A DNA stretch of 64,000 nt, from NCBI RefSeq assembly GCF_029867415.1, contig NC_081183.1:14876404-14940403 (forward strand). The letters are read 5' to 3'. The notes below the pieces were generated by a model. It was not told where the DNA came from. It saw only the letters and a list, made by a program, of their open reading frames with translations, and did not search any database. The position numbers and the translations under genes are program-made. The DNA comes from Vicia villosa (lineage: Eukaryota > Streptophyta > Magnoliopsida > Fabales > Fabaceae). Every line of letters starts with the position of its first letter. Within the stretch, counting starts at the first letter, position 1. Shown here piece by piece: positions 37,386 through 49,518 of this stretch.

Positions 37386-37680
37386 AAATGACAGTCAATT
37401 TAATACAATAGCAATTGATTTGTCTATTTGTAAATGATAGTCACTTTACTAACAATAGAAATTGATTTATCTGGTTGTTATTGATAATCACTTTACTAAT
37501 CGTGGAAATTGATTTGTCTAGTTGTAAATGATAATCATTTTATTAACGATAGAAATTGATTTATCTAGTTGTAAATGATAGTCACTTTACTAACAATAGA
37601 AATTGATTTGGTTAGTTGTAAATGATAGTCATTTTATTAAAAATAAAAATTGATTTGTCTTGTTGTAAATAATAGTCACT
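37386..37680. repeat. 48-bp minisatellite in copy A
   Basis: Unit AATTGATTTGTCTATTTGTA followed by AATGATAGTCACTTTACTAA and CAATAGAA, about six imperfect copies; it resumes after the LINE insertion at 38618-38700. Confidence 0.85.
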
Positions 37681-38617
37681 TTTTTTTTTTAAATAAGGCA
37701 ATATATTATAAAAGAGAAAAGGTGGTACAAAAAGAGAGGGGGGGCATAAAACCAAAACCCTCTCAACCAGTGGGAAATCTAAAGAAGGGCAAACCCAGCC
37801 TATTCTTTACAAAGTCAGCTCTTAAGAAAACCGGGATAGAGTAAAAAAAAATGGAGTCAGGAAGAGTAAGACCATGGTTAGCGAGGGAGTCTGCACAAGT
37901 GTTCCCTTCTCTGTAAATATGAGAAACCACAAAAGACTTCTGAGAGATAATATTAACACAATTAATCCATCTATTACGGACTTGCCAAGGAACCTTAAAA
38001 GGGGTGAAAAAGCCTTCACCACCGCCATGGAGTCAGATTCTAACCAAATATGATTCCAATTCTTCTCATTGGCGAACTCAATGGCAGACATCGCCCCAGA
38101 GAGTTCGGCGATGAGAGAATTAGAGAAACCAAGAAAACAAGAAAAAGCACCCAAGAAATCGCCGTCATGATTTCTATAAATACTGCCACAAGCTGAAGGA
38201 CCAGGATTATTAAGAGAGGCACCATCACAATTAATCTTGATCCAAGACCAAGGCGGGGGCTTCCAAATAACCTCAACAATTTGAGAGGCAGCCGGAGGCT
38301 GAATGCGGACCCGAAACTGTTTGAGAACAGAGAAATCCAGAAGGGGAAGAAAGGAGCCAGCTTTAGACTGACCAGAGCAAGTAGCAATAATCCCTGCTAT
38401 GGAGGAGGCAGCCGAGATAATCTTAGAGTTAAAAGTCAAACTATTGCGAGCAAACCAAATGGCGTTGAACACCAAGACTATGGCACAGTGAATCACTGAA
38501 GCACATTGCAAAGACCAAGATTTATAGCAAACAGACCAAACATCATCCCAATTACGAATAGGAGTCCGAGAGTTGAGGCAGGAAGCTAACCAGTTCCACA
38601 AGATGGTAGCGTACTAA
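37680..38617 (-). pseudogene. 5'-truncated LINE insertion with RNase H
   Basis: A minus-strand LINE 3' end: its A-tail appears as a T run at about 37680 on the plus strand. Reading from 38601, a linker (MWNWLASCLNSRTP, VFNAIWFARNSLTFN) is followed by RNase H motifs (IKINCDGASLNNPGPSACG, AELSGAMSAIEFA, IWLESDSMAVVKAF). After that an extra base in a C/T run shifts the frame; the expected HIYREGNTCADSLANHG continues in another frame. The second copy of the host repeat lacks this insert. Confidence 0.82.
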
Positions 38618-40159
38618 CAATAAAAATTGATTTTTCTAGTTGTAGATGATTGTCCCTTTATTAACGATAGAAATTGATTTGTATAGTTGTAAAGTGAAAA
38701 TCATTTAACTTGAAGGGACTTGGATTTCAAATATTATTCATTGATAACTGTTTAAAAATGAAATTAAAAATAAAAATTAATTTAATATTCAAAAAATTAA
38801 AAATTAAAAAAAATTCAACGTGTCAGTCCAGTCACGGTTTAAAAGTATGAAAAGAATCGGTTTAGAAGTAGGAAAAAACATATTTGAGAAAAATATTAAC
38901 AGAAGGACTAATATAATCCGGATAAATTTTGTAAGGGATTAAGTTTAGTCAATTTTTTTGTGAGAGACTAATTTGACTCGTGTAATATTTGCGAGGGACC
39001 AAAATGGGGCTTCACTCTTAAATTATTAGATCATTCGTTAAACCGCATGATTAAATCAGATTAAATCCAATAATTTAGTTGAATAAATTGATTCTATAAT
39101 AAAATTATTTAATTATTAAATCAATTGAACGAAAAGATTCTGTCTCTAAAAAAAATACAACACTTATAAAATTTCATTTTTTTTTTAAATATCATAATTT
39201 TATAAGTTATTTTTTAAAGTTATGCATTTTCTTGAGACTTTAGATCTTTATCCTTAAAGTAATGAAAATGGCAAAATATTCTTACTTGCTTTTTATTCAA
39301 GTTTGTCATGAGTTCTATAAAACCTCAGTTTTTATCTTAGTATTTTGTTAAATATTAGAGCGTTTTTAATTAATTATTATTATTTTAGATCAAGGAGAAT
39401 TGAGAGATTTAATTGTAACTATTTAATGATAATATTTGAATAATAATTTAGGGGATTTAATTATATTTTTATATTAGAATTATTAGAGAATTAAAGGGAA
39501 GAAGATTTGGGTGATAAATTAGAATTTAGGGAAATATGTAACACCTATATTTTTCATTTATTAATTTAATTAAAATTTAAATTAATTATTTGGATTATTC
39601 GGTATTTTAATTTGATTAAATTGGAGAAATTGAGAAATAATGTTATTGGGCCAGTGTTGTCTTTAATAAAGGGGAGGTGTTGATTGTTAGGCCTTTACTA
39701 AAAGTTTGATTTTATTTTTTATAAAATAGAAAAGAAGGAAAATTGGAAAATAGAAAGCAAAAGAGCAAAAGAAGAGAATAGAGCAGAGAACGTGAAACAA
39801 CTTTGGAAGAGGAAAAACCAAGAACTTTGCTAAGGTAACGGGGACTCTTCCGATTATCATCTTTTATGTATTCATGAATGGTAGGATTGCTTAGGTGGGT
39901 TAGATCCTTCAATTGCATGTGTTCTATGTTTTGGGGTTTTGAAGCTTTTAGGTTCAATTTCATGCTTTTGATGCAATTAAATGCTTATGGATGATTGATG
40001 ATGTTAGATAGAATTGTGACATGTTAGATTGTCGTTAATTTGCTGAAATTGATTTTGTTTTGGTGTTATACTCTTGTTTGTGCGTTTTGGACTGAGTTGG
40101 AGGAAGTAAGATGCTGCCAAATACTAATTTTATGCTACTGGTGTGTGGTACTCGGTACC

Positions 40160-40325
40160 ATGACGTAACCAATTACGTGTGTGAGGAGAAAATAGCGAAT
40201 AGGTTAACACTAAGGTGTAACCGGTTACGTTATTTCTGTAATCGGTTACGCTGAAGGTTTTTTTAAAAAAATTAACATTTTGTGTGTAATCGGTTACGTT
40301 GTTTCTGTAACCGGTTACATGATAG
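40160..40325. repeat. Cluster of GTAACCGGTTAC palindromes
   Basis: Five close versions in about 165 bases: GTAACCAATTACG, GTAACCGGTTACG, GTAATCGGTTACG, GTAATCGGTTACG, GTAACCGGTTACA. Three or four are near-perfect 12-bp palindromes. Confidence 0.85.
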
Positions 40326-40865
40326 CTTTTTTGAAATTTTTTTAAATATTTTCTAAAACTCATAAATTTTAAACCGTGTAGTCGTTTTAAGCGTCGTTTC
40401 GAGCGTTGTAAAACTAATGAGATGTTTTATATGATTAAATGGTGTGATGAGTGTTGGCTCGATTTTATTTTGGAACCTCGACTTAATTATTTTGGTGAAG
40501 TTATACATTGTGTGCATATATTGTCATTTATAACAATGTAGTAATATGGTGATGGTATGATTGTGTTGTATTGTTGGGATTGTTGTGATGATATGTATGA
40601 TGTGATTTTGAATGGTGGTGAACATGAACATACTAAATTCAGTGATGTGGTGTTGAGATGATTTTGTTCATCATGATCGGTGATGATAGTAAGTATGTCA
40701 TATGTTATACATGCATTCATAATCATTTTGGTGGCTGAATCCCGGTGACGTTTGGATCAGTGGATGTCATAATTCTCATCGTGTGGAATTAGTACTGGAA
40801 GGGCCGTATCTCAGTGATGTTTAGATCGGTCATATGGGTTAATCTCATGACGAATTGGTACCACA

Positions 40866-41011
<146 letters not shown>

Positions 41012-41427
41012 AATAACATGAGTGGAGGATTTTCCAGTGTTATTGCATGGTGACGTGATTAAATACATGTTGTGTTGTTGATGAATATTTTCTGAAAATC
41101 TAAACATATTATAATTGGGTGATTAATGTGCTTATGACGTTTTATTGTTTATAAACTCATAACATTTGTTAATTGTGAATGAGACTCACCCTTACTGTTG
41201 ACATTTTTCAGACTAAGGAGTAGCGACTTTTGGTTTTGCTGAGGATAACTTATAGGCTAGCCCGTCTAGTTGTAGCATTGGTGTCACGCTCTGATTTGTA
41301 ACACTGGGGAACGCTTGTTTTTAGAGTTGATTGTTATACTTTCAGTTTATTGATTTTGTTGGATTATTAAAAACAGGGACATGCTAATGAGTGCCCCGGA
41401 GGCACTCTTTAGGTTTTGATTTTAAAT

Positions 41428-41431
<4 letters not shown>

Positions 41432-41503
<72 letters not shown>
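41432..41503. repeat. GA microsatellite
   Basis: About 72 bases of GA in unit 1. The matching place in unit 2 (about 50970-50985) has only a short GAGGAGAAAGAGA, so the array expanded after the duplication. Confidence 0.95.
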
Positions 41504-41506
<3 letters not shown>

Positions 41507-41694
41507 ATGTCGGTACATGACAATTTGGTGAAAAACAAAAGGTGGATAAAAGTGAGGCAACCCTAGCAAAGAAGAGACAGAGGAGAGTTTCCATTGTTAA
41601 AACTTCAAGCTTTCGATAAATACTTTGAAAAATACTTATATTAAATTATGGATCGTTTTACCATATTAATAGAAAAGGCTTAATAAATGTTTTT

Positions 41695-44066
41695 GACTAT
41701 TTTCCAACTCACCCTATCCTTATCTTATCTTACACACCACGCAAAATTTCAATTTTATCTCCAGTTTTTGTAGATTCACATCTGGAAGCACATTTTTTTT
41801 TGAAAATTTGATTCCTTCTCTAGATGCATCTACGAAAGCGTATAAAACACAGTTAAATTCCACCTTATATTGAGTTTAGCAATAATTTCGTAGATGCATC
41901 TACGGAAGTACTTAATGTTTTTGGAACAAAGGTACTTTCGCAGATCCATCTACGGAACAGTATGCTATTTTTTGAATTTTTTGAATGTATTGTAGATTAT
42001 CCAATGTTTTCTTGTTGCTTTATTGTTCATAAATATACACCGTTAAATTCTAATAAAAGACAACAGTAGGTAGACCAATAAAAATATAATATATAAATAA
42101 TGAAAGTCAAAGTGTCGGGTACATCATCAAATACATAAAAAAATAAAATATAAATACATCATCTAATATAACTACTGAGTATGTCGGGTGTCATCCTGCG
42201 TATCATCCACTCAGAGTCCACCAAGGGCTTTACTGGCTCTACCCCAAGCATCAAGTGTCCCACGGGTCCTGGAACGATGCCGACAGTACATAAATGCATT
42301 ATCTGTCAGCCTGATCATATCATCCAGCACACGCCTAGCTCAGTAATCAGCATCTCCTGAGCTTCCGCCTTCGTCATCCTACCGTGACGAAAGAGGAAAC
42401 CCCTGATAGGTAGATAAAGTAGGCATGCCACATCATCTAGGGTGATGGTAATATCACCGTTGGGTAGATGAAATGAGGATGCCTCAGGATGCTATCTCTC
42501 CACAAAGACCGCAAGCATACCATTATGTATAGTATGGTAGTTGAGCGTACATAGTTCCCTCATGCCTGAAGCTGTCAGTGCCTCCTGAAACCATGGCTCG
42601 TCAAGATGCGCGAGATATTTAATCTTCCACCCATGGTTGTAGAACCTCTGGGGATCCCTACTCTGAAATTTTTAAAAAATTCAAACGATTAGTAGTAAAC
42701 AAGGTCAGAACTAACAAAAATAAATAGTAATTAACAAATAAAATTTACCTCTCCATCCCATATATGCCTAGCTGCATGATCGTCATACTCTGTCAAAAGG
42801 GATGCGTCTATAGGACCCACAGGGTGCCAGATAGGCTCTAGCACCGATTCATCCTCATGTCCATGCGAAGGTGGCACAGCAGATCTTGCATCGCCCGTCA
42901 CTGGCACAGGCACAAGAGTAGAAGTAGAAGTAGTGCCACAACGACGTCTGCAGGGATGGCATCTGTGAGGAATCCTCAGCATCATCCCAGAGCCTCTGTG
43001 AAGTAGTAGTAGACGGGGAAAGCCCCTCAACTAAGACATGTGTAGTATGTCCGACTGTGGCGGGTGTATGAACTGGAACAGCATCTGAGAGCCCCTCAAC
43101 CGGGACATGTGTAGAATGTCCGGCTGTAACGGGTGTATCAGGTGGAACAGCAGCTCCATCAGTCACCTGAGATATAACACGCGTCCGTTCGCGACACACA
43201 AATGCTTGTTGTGCAATCCTCCTATGTATATCTCTATCTGGCCCGTGAGTCATAATGTTTGCATAGGTAACCGTATATGAACAATGAAATACAAATAAAT
43301 AAGGAATTAAAAATAAAATTATCTTTCCGTAGATGGACCTACGGAAGCATGGTAGTTTCATAAACATTGGGTGCTTCTGTAGATGGACCTACGAAGCATG
43401 TTAGTTACAAAAACATTGGGTGCTTCCGTAGATGGACCTACGGAAATCCCCAACGTCCATCTCTTTCGTAGATGGATCTACGCAAGCAACTGAAACTCAG
43501 AAACACAACAATGGCGTCTGAGTACAGTTCCAACCAATACAAACTCAATTTTTGTGGCTTGATCGTCCTTTTAAAGCCTCAAACAATCCCTACATTGTCT
43601 CTAAACATTATTGTTAAACCTATCAAGTCATTTCTACACCTAAATAACACATTCTAATACAATTTCAAAACTACTTTAAAATAACTAAAAATTCCATAAA
43701 CTTATCGATTAAAATATCGCTTTGAACTTGATAGATAGTTGAAGTTGATGTTAACAACGTAGCCGAACTTGATATCGATTTTGAGGTAGGGGAAAGAGAG
43801 TTTAGGGTTGAGAGAGTATGAGGGTTGAGAGATTTGAGTTTGAAAATGTGAAGAATGAGGGAGAGGAAAGGTCTGGCGCGAGATATAACACCAAAACTTT
43901 TTCGTAGATGCCCAAGCGGATGACTTTCGTAGGTGCATCTACGGAACAAAACAATGTTTAACAAAAAAAAAAAGGTGCTTCCAAAAATGCATCTACAGAA
44001 GCACGAAGACAAAATAGACAATTCGGTGGTGGGTGAGAAGGGCATGAGGTTGGTTGAGAAATTACC
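41695..44066 (-). mobile_element. MULE-like element carrying a MAIN-like gene
   Basis: The end GACTATTTTCCAACTCACCC and the complement of the other end GGTAATTTCTCAACCAACCT align as weak inverted repeats. The flanks ATGTTTTT (41687-41694) and ATGCTTTTT (44067-44075) look like a target duplication. Unit 1 has the uninterrupted site near 34848-34860. Around the internal gene both subterminal zones hold repeated TTCCGTAGATGCATCTACGG-type palindromes. Confidence 0.62.
42180..43260 (-). pseudogene. MAIN-like / PMD pseudogene inside the MULE-like element
   Basis: The upstream exon (about 42750-43250) reads DRDIHRRIAQQAFVCRERTR, has a duplicated stretch (TAGHSTHVPVEGLSDAVPVH then TVGHTTHVLVEGLS), shifts frame, and ends in YDDHAARHIWDGE at a GTAAAT donor. 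The next exon (about 42320-42665) reads RFYNHGWKIKYLAHLDEPWF, ERxHPEASSFHLPNGDITIT and LDDVACLLYLPIRGFLFRHG. The x is a TAG where this family has Trp. A further frameshift precedes VLDDMIRLTDNAFMYCRHRS. With at least one stop and two shifts the gene is dead, but it is the best preserved PMD copy in the window. It has the family order: a variable N-terminus, then the WDGE motif, then PMD. Confidence 0.82.
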
Positions 44067-44719
44067 ATGCTTTTTTTATGTATTTTTCCCGTATATTAAT
44101 TTTAAGATTTATTTTCTCTTAGTTTAAAAAAATATAAGAATGTAGGTTAAAATCTACGACATTTCGCTTATTTATCATTAAATAAAATTTTAACTATTAA
44201 TTTATTAAAAATAAAATTATAATATTTATAATATTTTTTCCGATCCTATTTATAAGAGACAAGTTATTTTTTAAATTTATTGAATAATTAATATATCTAG
44301 TCTATTATTAGACCAAATACATTAATTATTAAATAAATTTTATAAAAATGAAATTATTTTTTATAAATAAGACTGAAAAAAATAATAAAGGTGTTGAGAA
44401 GATATTCCATAGCTTACATATTTTAATAAGCATTTTATTAATTAAAATTTACCCATTTTAATAAATACATTAAAAAAATATTGAAAAGTGCATAGTATTA
44501 AAATAATGACAATAAATGTGTGGGTAGTTCGATGGAACTTTCTTTTACCAACACCAATCCAAAAACGACACTTACCTTAAACTGATTTGATTTTAAAATA
44601 ATAGGCAGAACAGTCAACATGCTCTTTTTCTTTTTTTTAATTACTATTAAATAAATTTTGTATTTTTGGAAAATCAATATCCGATACTATTTAGTTTGTA
44701 ATACTCTAAATTAATATTT

Positions 44720-45891
44720 GAGTGAAAACCCATTTTAGTCTCTCACAAATATTACATGAATTAAATTAGTCTTTCACAATAAAATAGACTCAATTAAATT
44801 TAATCCCTTGTAAAATTTAACCGGATCATATTAGTCATTTTGTTAATATTTTTTTCAAACCGTTTTTTCATAGTTTTAAACCGTGACTAGATTGCCACGT
44901 TGAATTTTATTTATTTTTTATTTTTTAAATACTAAATTGATTTGTATTTTTAATTTCATTTTTAAACAATTATAAATTAATAATATAAAAAAGCCAAAAT
45001 TATTTTTTATAAGGAGTTGAACTCACACCCATGTGATTTAATCTTAAACAATTTTAAATTTAAAATTAAAAATACAAAATTTGTATCAATATGGTCTCGA
45101 ATCTAAGTCTCTTCAGATTAAATGACAGTCAATTTAATACAATAGCAATTGATTTGTCTATTTGTAAATGATAGTCACTTTACTAACAATAGAAATTAAT
45201 TTGTCTAGTTGTTATTGATAATCACTTTACTAACCGTGAAAATTGATTTGTCTAGTTGTAAATGATAATCACTTTATTAACAATAGAAATTGATTTATCT
45301 AGTTGTAAATGATAGTCACTTTACTAACAATAGAAATTGATTTGGCTAATTGTAAATGATAGTCACTTTATTAAAAATATAAATTGATTTGTGTTGTTGT
45401 AAATAATAGTCAATTTACTTACAATAGAAATTGATTTTTGTATTCGTAAATGATAGTCACTTTATTAAGGAAAGAAAATAATTTATATAGTTGTAAAGTG
45501 AAAATCATTTAACTTGAAGGGACTTGGATTTCAGACCTCGTGGTAAAAATTTATGTATATAATTTGTTAAAAATTAATTTATAAGAAACAATTTTGGATT
45601 TTTTGATATTATTCATTGATAACTGTTTAAAAATGAAATTAAAAATAAAAATTCATTTAGTATTCAAAAAATAAAAAATTCAACAAAATTCAACGTGTCA
45701 GTCCAGTCACGGTTTAAAAGTATGAAAAGAACCGGTTTAGAAGTAGAAAAAAAACATATTTGAGAAAAGTATTAGCAAAAGGACTAATATGATTCGTTTA
45801 AATTTTGTAAGGGATTAAGTTGGATCAATTTTTTTGTGAGGGACTCATTTGACTCGGGTAATATCTGTGAGGGGCCAAAATGGGTCTTCAC
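44720..45891. mobile_element. Long-TIR (MULE-like) non-autonomous element, copy B
   Basis: Same family as copy A (GAGTGAAAACCCATTTTAGT at the left; the mirror of it at the right ending GGGTCTTCAC), 1172 bp. The 11-bp repeat AATTAATATTT flanks it at 44709-44719 and 45892-45902. In unit 1 this site is unoccupied, the element lying 80-odd bases further on. The 48-bp minisatellite fills the core (about 45117-45505). Confidence 0.8.
45117..45505. repeat. 48-bp minisatellite in copy B
   Basis: About eight imperfect copies of the same unit as at 37386, ending with the same GTTGTAAAGTGAAAATCATT. Confidence 0.85.
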
Positions 45892-45974
45892 AATTAATAT
45901 TTTAAAATTTGGATGATCATTAAATCGACGAAGATATTAGGCCATTAAACCATTCATTAAATTATTTGATCATT

Positions 45975-46168
45975 AACCTCAAAGGGTTGGCTCAGTTGGC
46001 AAATGAGCTTTCTTCAAAAAGGGACGAAATCGACTAGTACTCAGGTTCGATCCCGGCTGGAGTAAAAAACGCCCTGGGGCCATGGTGTCGTCGTCTCCGA
46101 ACCCGGGTCCGGATTATCACGTGGGGCCCCTTTCCCCCGCGGATACCGGTCGGTTAACACCAAAATAA
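45975..46168 (+). mobile_element. tRNA-derived SINE
   Basis: 194 bp with RNA polymerase III promoter boxes: box A TGGCTCAGTTGGC and box B GGTTCGATCCC about 50 bases later. A GC-rich body and a short A-rich tail (CCAAAATAA) follow. It is flanked by a perfect 16-bp target duplication AAATTATTTGATCATT (45959-45974 and 46169-46184). Unit 1 holds the single-copy, empty form of the site near 39019-39034. Confidence 0.92.
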
Positions 46169-46412
46169 AAATTATTTGATCATTCGTTAAATCGCATAAT
46201 TAAACCAGATTAAATTGAATAATTTGGTTGAATAAATCGATCTTTATTGTAAAATTATTTAATTATTAAACCAATCGAACGAGATGATTCGGTCTCTGAA
46301 AAAAATACAACAACTATAAAATTTCAATTTTTTCAAAATATCATAATATTACAAGTTCATTTTTTAAAGTTATGCATTTTCTTGTGACTTTAGATCTTTA
46401 TCCTTAAAGTAA

Positions 46413-47832
46413 AGTTTTTTCTTTACCCACCTCCCTATTGGGGTCACCCCCACGAAAACTCCACTTTACCCCTGCTTCGGAAATGCATTTCCGAAATATT
46501 TTTTTTCTAAATTTTTCCAGACTTCGAAAGTGTATTTTCAAAAAAATCCCAAAATTTGGGATTTTGATTAATTCGAAGATGCATCTCCGAAAAAACAAAA
46601 AACAAAAATCTAAAAATCCCAAAAATTAATTTTAGGATATTAATTAATTCATATATCATAAATTTGATATAATTTATGAGTAATAAATAATAATAATTAT
46701 ATATTTTGATATAATTTATTAGTTATGAATAATAATTATTATATATTTCTATTCTGATTCATATTTTAAAATTTAAAATAATTTTAATTAAAAAAATTAA
46801 AATAATTTCACTTGCAAAATGAGTTATAAATTTTTATTTATAATAATTATTATGTATTTACAAAAAAAATTAAGAAAATGAGTGTTTTAATTTATATATT
46901 TATATAATAATTATAATATTTATATAATAATTATAATAATTATTATATATTTATAAAAATTATTATATATTAATATATTTATATAATAGTTAGTATATAT
47001 TAATTAGAAATATATTTATATATTTTTATGATAATTATAAAAATTATAAAAATTAGTGTTTTACTTTATAATAATTATTATATATTTATATATTTATATA
47101 ATAATTATTATGTATTTATATATTTTATATTTATATATTTCACTTACAAAATTAACAATTATTATTATATATTTATATATTTCTATTCTGATTCATAATT
47201 AAAAATGAGTTATAATTTTTTATTTAGTTTAAAAAAATTAAAAAAAGACTTTGTCTTGATTTTATTTAATGAATAAATTTTATATTTAATTCTATATAAT
47301 TCAAAATTTACTTATGAAATTAAAATGTTTTTGATTTATATAAGTTAGTAAAATAATTTTTAACTTTAAAATTGTTTAGAAAATTTTGATTCACCTTGAT
47401 TTTATTGATTCACCTTGATTTTATACGTATTAATTATATTGATTCACCTTGATTTTATACGTATTAATTATATTGATTCACCTTGATTTTAATTTTTTAA
47501 TAATTATTGAATTCTTTTGGAAGTGTATATCCGAAACATTCCAAGACCAATTTGGTCTTGAAATATTTCGGATATGCATCTTCGAAGACACCCCTCTCCC
47601 AAAAAAAATGTGTTTTCGGAAATGCATCTCCGAAAACTCAAAAAAGAGGGTGTTTTCGAAAATCCATCTCCGAAAACACCTTTTTTTCATGTTTCCGGAA
47701 GTGCAGTTCTGAAATAAGACAAATTATGAAAAAAAAACATGCGTTTCGGAAATGCATTTCCGAAATAAGGGGTATTTTAGGTTTTTCACCAGAGGTGACC
47801 AAGAAAATAGGGAGGTGGGTAAAGAAATTTTC
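46413..47832. mobile_element. Non-autonomous TIR element with ATGCAT palindromes
   Basis: Both ends share TTTCTTTACCCACCTCCCTA in inverted order. An 8-bp target repeat TAAAGTAA lies at 46405-46412 and 47833-47840. Unit 1 has the empty site with a single TAAAGTAA at 39255-39262. The interior has no transposase but carries repeated TTTCGGAAATGCATTTCCGA-type palindromes near both ends (46475-46590 and 47515-47770) around an AT-rich core. The target size fits MULE or hAT. Confidence 0.85.
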
Positions 47833-47910
47833 TAAAGTAATGAAAATGGCAAAATATTCTTACTTGCTTTTTATTCAAATTTGACATGAGTTATGAAAAA
47901 CCTCTGTTTT

Positions 47911-48095
47911 AGGTGAATTCTTATCTACCAAACTCAAAAAGTTGGATAAGGTTGTCTCTTTTGTAAAATACTTTGAAAACAATAAACATTTATAGTATTT
48001 TAATAAATAATTAAATGTGTTAAACTAGATGGAATCATGTGATTTGTTGGAGGTACACTATCCAACTTTTTGTGATGGATAGAGAAGTTGTTCCC
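47911..48095. mobile_element. Small MITE
   Basis: About 185 bp. The inverted ends share CAAAAAGTTGGATA and TTCTYTATCYA. It is absent from unit 1 at the matching place (about 39330). A lone end of the same MITE (GGTGAATTCTTATCTATCCA) sits in unit 1 at about 36908-36942. Confidence 0.7.
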
Positions 48096-48235
48096 TTGTT
48101 TTTAACCTAGTATTTTTAGTTAAATATTATAGCGTCTTTTAGTTAATTAATAATTTAGGGGATTTAATTATATTTTTATATTATAATAATTAGAGAATAT
48201 GAGGGAAGAAGATTTGGGTGATAAATTAGAATTTA

Positions 48236-49026
48236 GGGTGTGTTTGGTTCGAGCTAAAGCGGAGGGGGAGGGAATATTTATAGTAAAATGTGATTGGTTC
48301 AATTTTTAGTTGGGGAGGGGAAATTAGCAAAATCTCTCCAAATGATATTTTTTGCGTCCTTCCGGATCAGAGGGATTCGGAGGGAAGGAGAGAGAATCTG
48401 AGTTTTAATATTAATAAATTAATATATTTACTAAAATATCCTCAGTTTTATTATTTTAAAATTGTTATTTTCTTTCATGTCCGTGCTTTTCTTTTTGTGA
48501 TCTTTTCTCTATTTCTTCCATTAAGTTATTATAATTATTATTCATCTTCAAATTATTTTTATTTTTTATTTATACAAATTATAATTATTGTAATTTTTAG
48601 TTTTTTATTATAATTTATTTTATGTATTCAAAAGTTGTTATCAACCCGTAGTTTATTTTGTATCGAGAGTTATAATACGAATCAAATGCACTCAACTTTT
48701 TTAATGTTATGTCGTAACTTATGACTTTTTAATCACTTAATTATACAAATATTATTTCCAAAAAATATTTATAAATTTTTCATCTTTGAATATCAAATCA
48801 CTTATATAAAATTACAAGGATAAAATTGTAAATTATTATTAAAAACACTCCCCTCTCCTCATGAACCAAACATATTTTTAAACGAAATATCTCATCTCCC
48901 CTCCCCTCCCCTTCCCTCGTTTAAACCAAACATATATAGAATTACAAAAAATATTTCGACTCCCCTCCCCTTCCGTTTCCTCCATTAAAATTTCTCCCCT
49001 CCCCCTCATTTGAACCAAATAGACCC
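48236..49026. mobile_element. PIF/Harbinger-like MITE 1
   Basis: Ends GGGTGTGTTTGGTTC and (complement) GGGTCTATTTGGTTC, flanked by TTA on both sides (48233-48235 and 49027-49029), the target size of PIF/Harbinger. The body is 791 bp, with GGAGGGGAG-rich ends and no transposase. Confidence 0.78.
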
Positions 49027-49029
49027 TTA

Positions 49030-49485
49030 AGATCCATTTGGTTGAGGGGTTTTGGAGTGGATGGGAGGGAATATTTTAAACTTAGTATGTTTGGTTCAAT
49101 TTTTTATGAGGAGAGGGGAAGGGAGGTAATTTAAATCCCTTCGAGAGTTGTTTTTCGTTCCCTCTTAATTGAGGGGTTTTGGAGGGGAGTGGAGAGGAGG
49201 GAGAGGAGTTATATTAAAATCTGTTTTTGTTATAGTGACAAAATTATCCTATTTTTTTATTATGATCATAAAATTGTCCTTAATAAATATTATATGTTCA
49301 TTTATCACTTTATTAGATTTTTTCATATTTTTTTAACGACAACTCTATTATTTAATTATTATGACTCAACTTTCTTTTTCTTTTATGTGTTTTTTTGTTT
49401 ATTTTCATTTTTTTTGTAATAAAGTAATTGCTTTAGAAGTTGTTGTGTTGTATTACATATCGATTTATAATTGTAGTATATGAGT

Positions 49486-49518
<33 letters not shown>

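Larger units (their letters stand above)
36991..39017. mobile_element. Long-TIR (MULE-like) non-autonomous element, copy A
   Basis: Left end GAATGAAGATTCATTTTAGT and complement of the right end GAGTGAAGCCCCATTTTGGT open inverted repeats of roughly 180 bases, including TTTAAACCGTGACTGGACTG on both arms. A 9-bp flanking repeat TTAAATTAC/TTAAATTAT lies at 36982-36990 and 39018-39026. The core is a 48-bp minisatellite, interrupted by a LINE fragment (37680-38617). No transposase. Confidence 0.78.

Noticed and set aside
45975..46045. Possible tRNA gene at the box A/box B region
   Set aside because: The boxes are spaced as in a SINE, no full cloverleaf was seen, and a 16-bp target repeat brackets a 194-bp unit with an A-rich tail.
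46404..47884. Frames with repeated RKCISE/KMHLR motifs
   Set aside because: Caused by the ATGCAT-centred palindromes of the non-autonomous element, readable on both strands.
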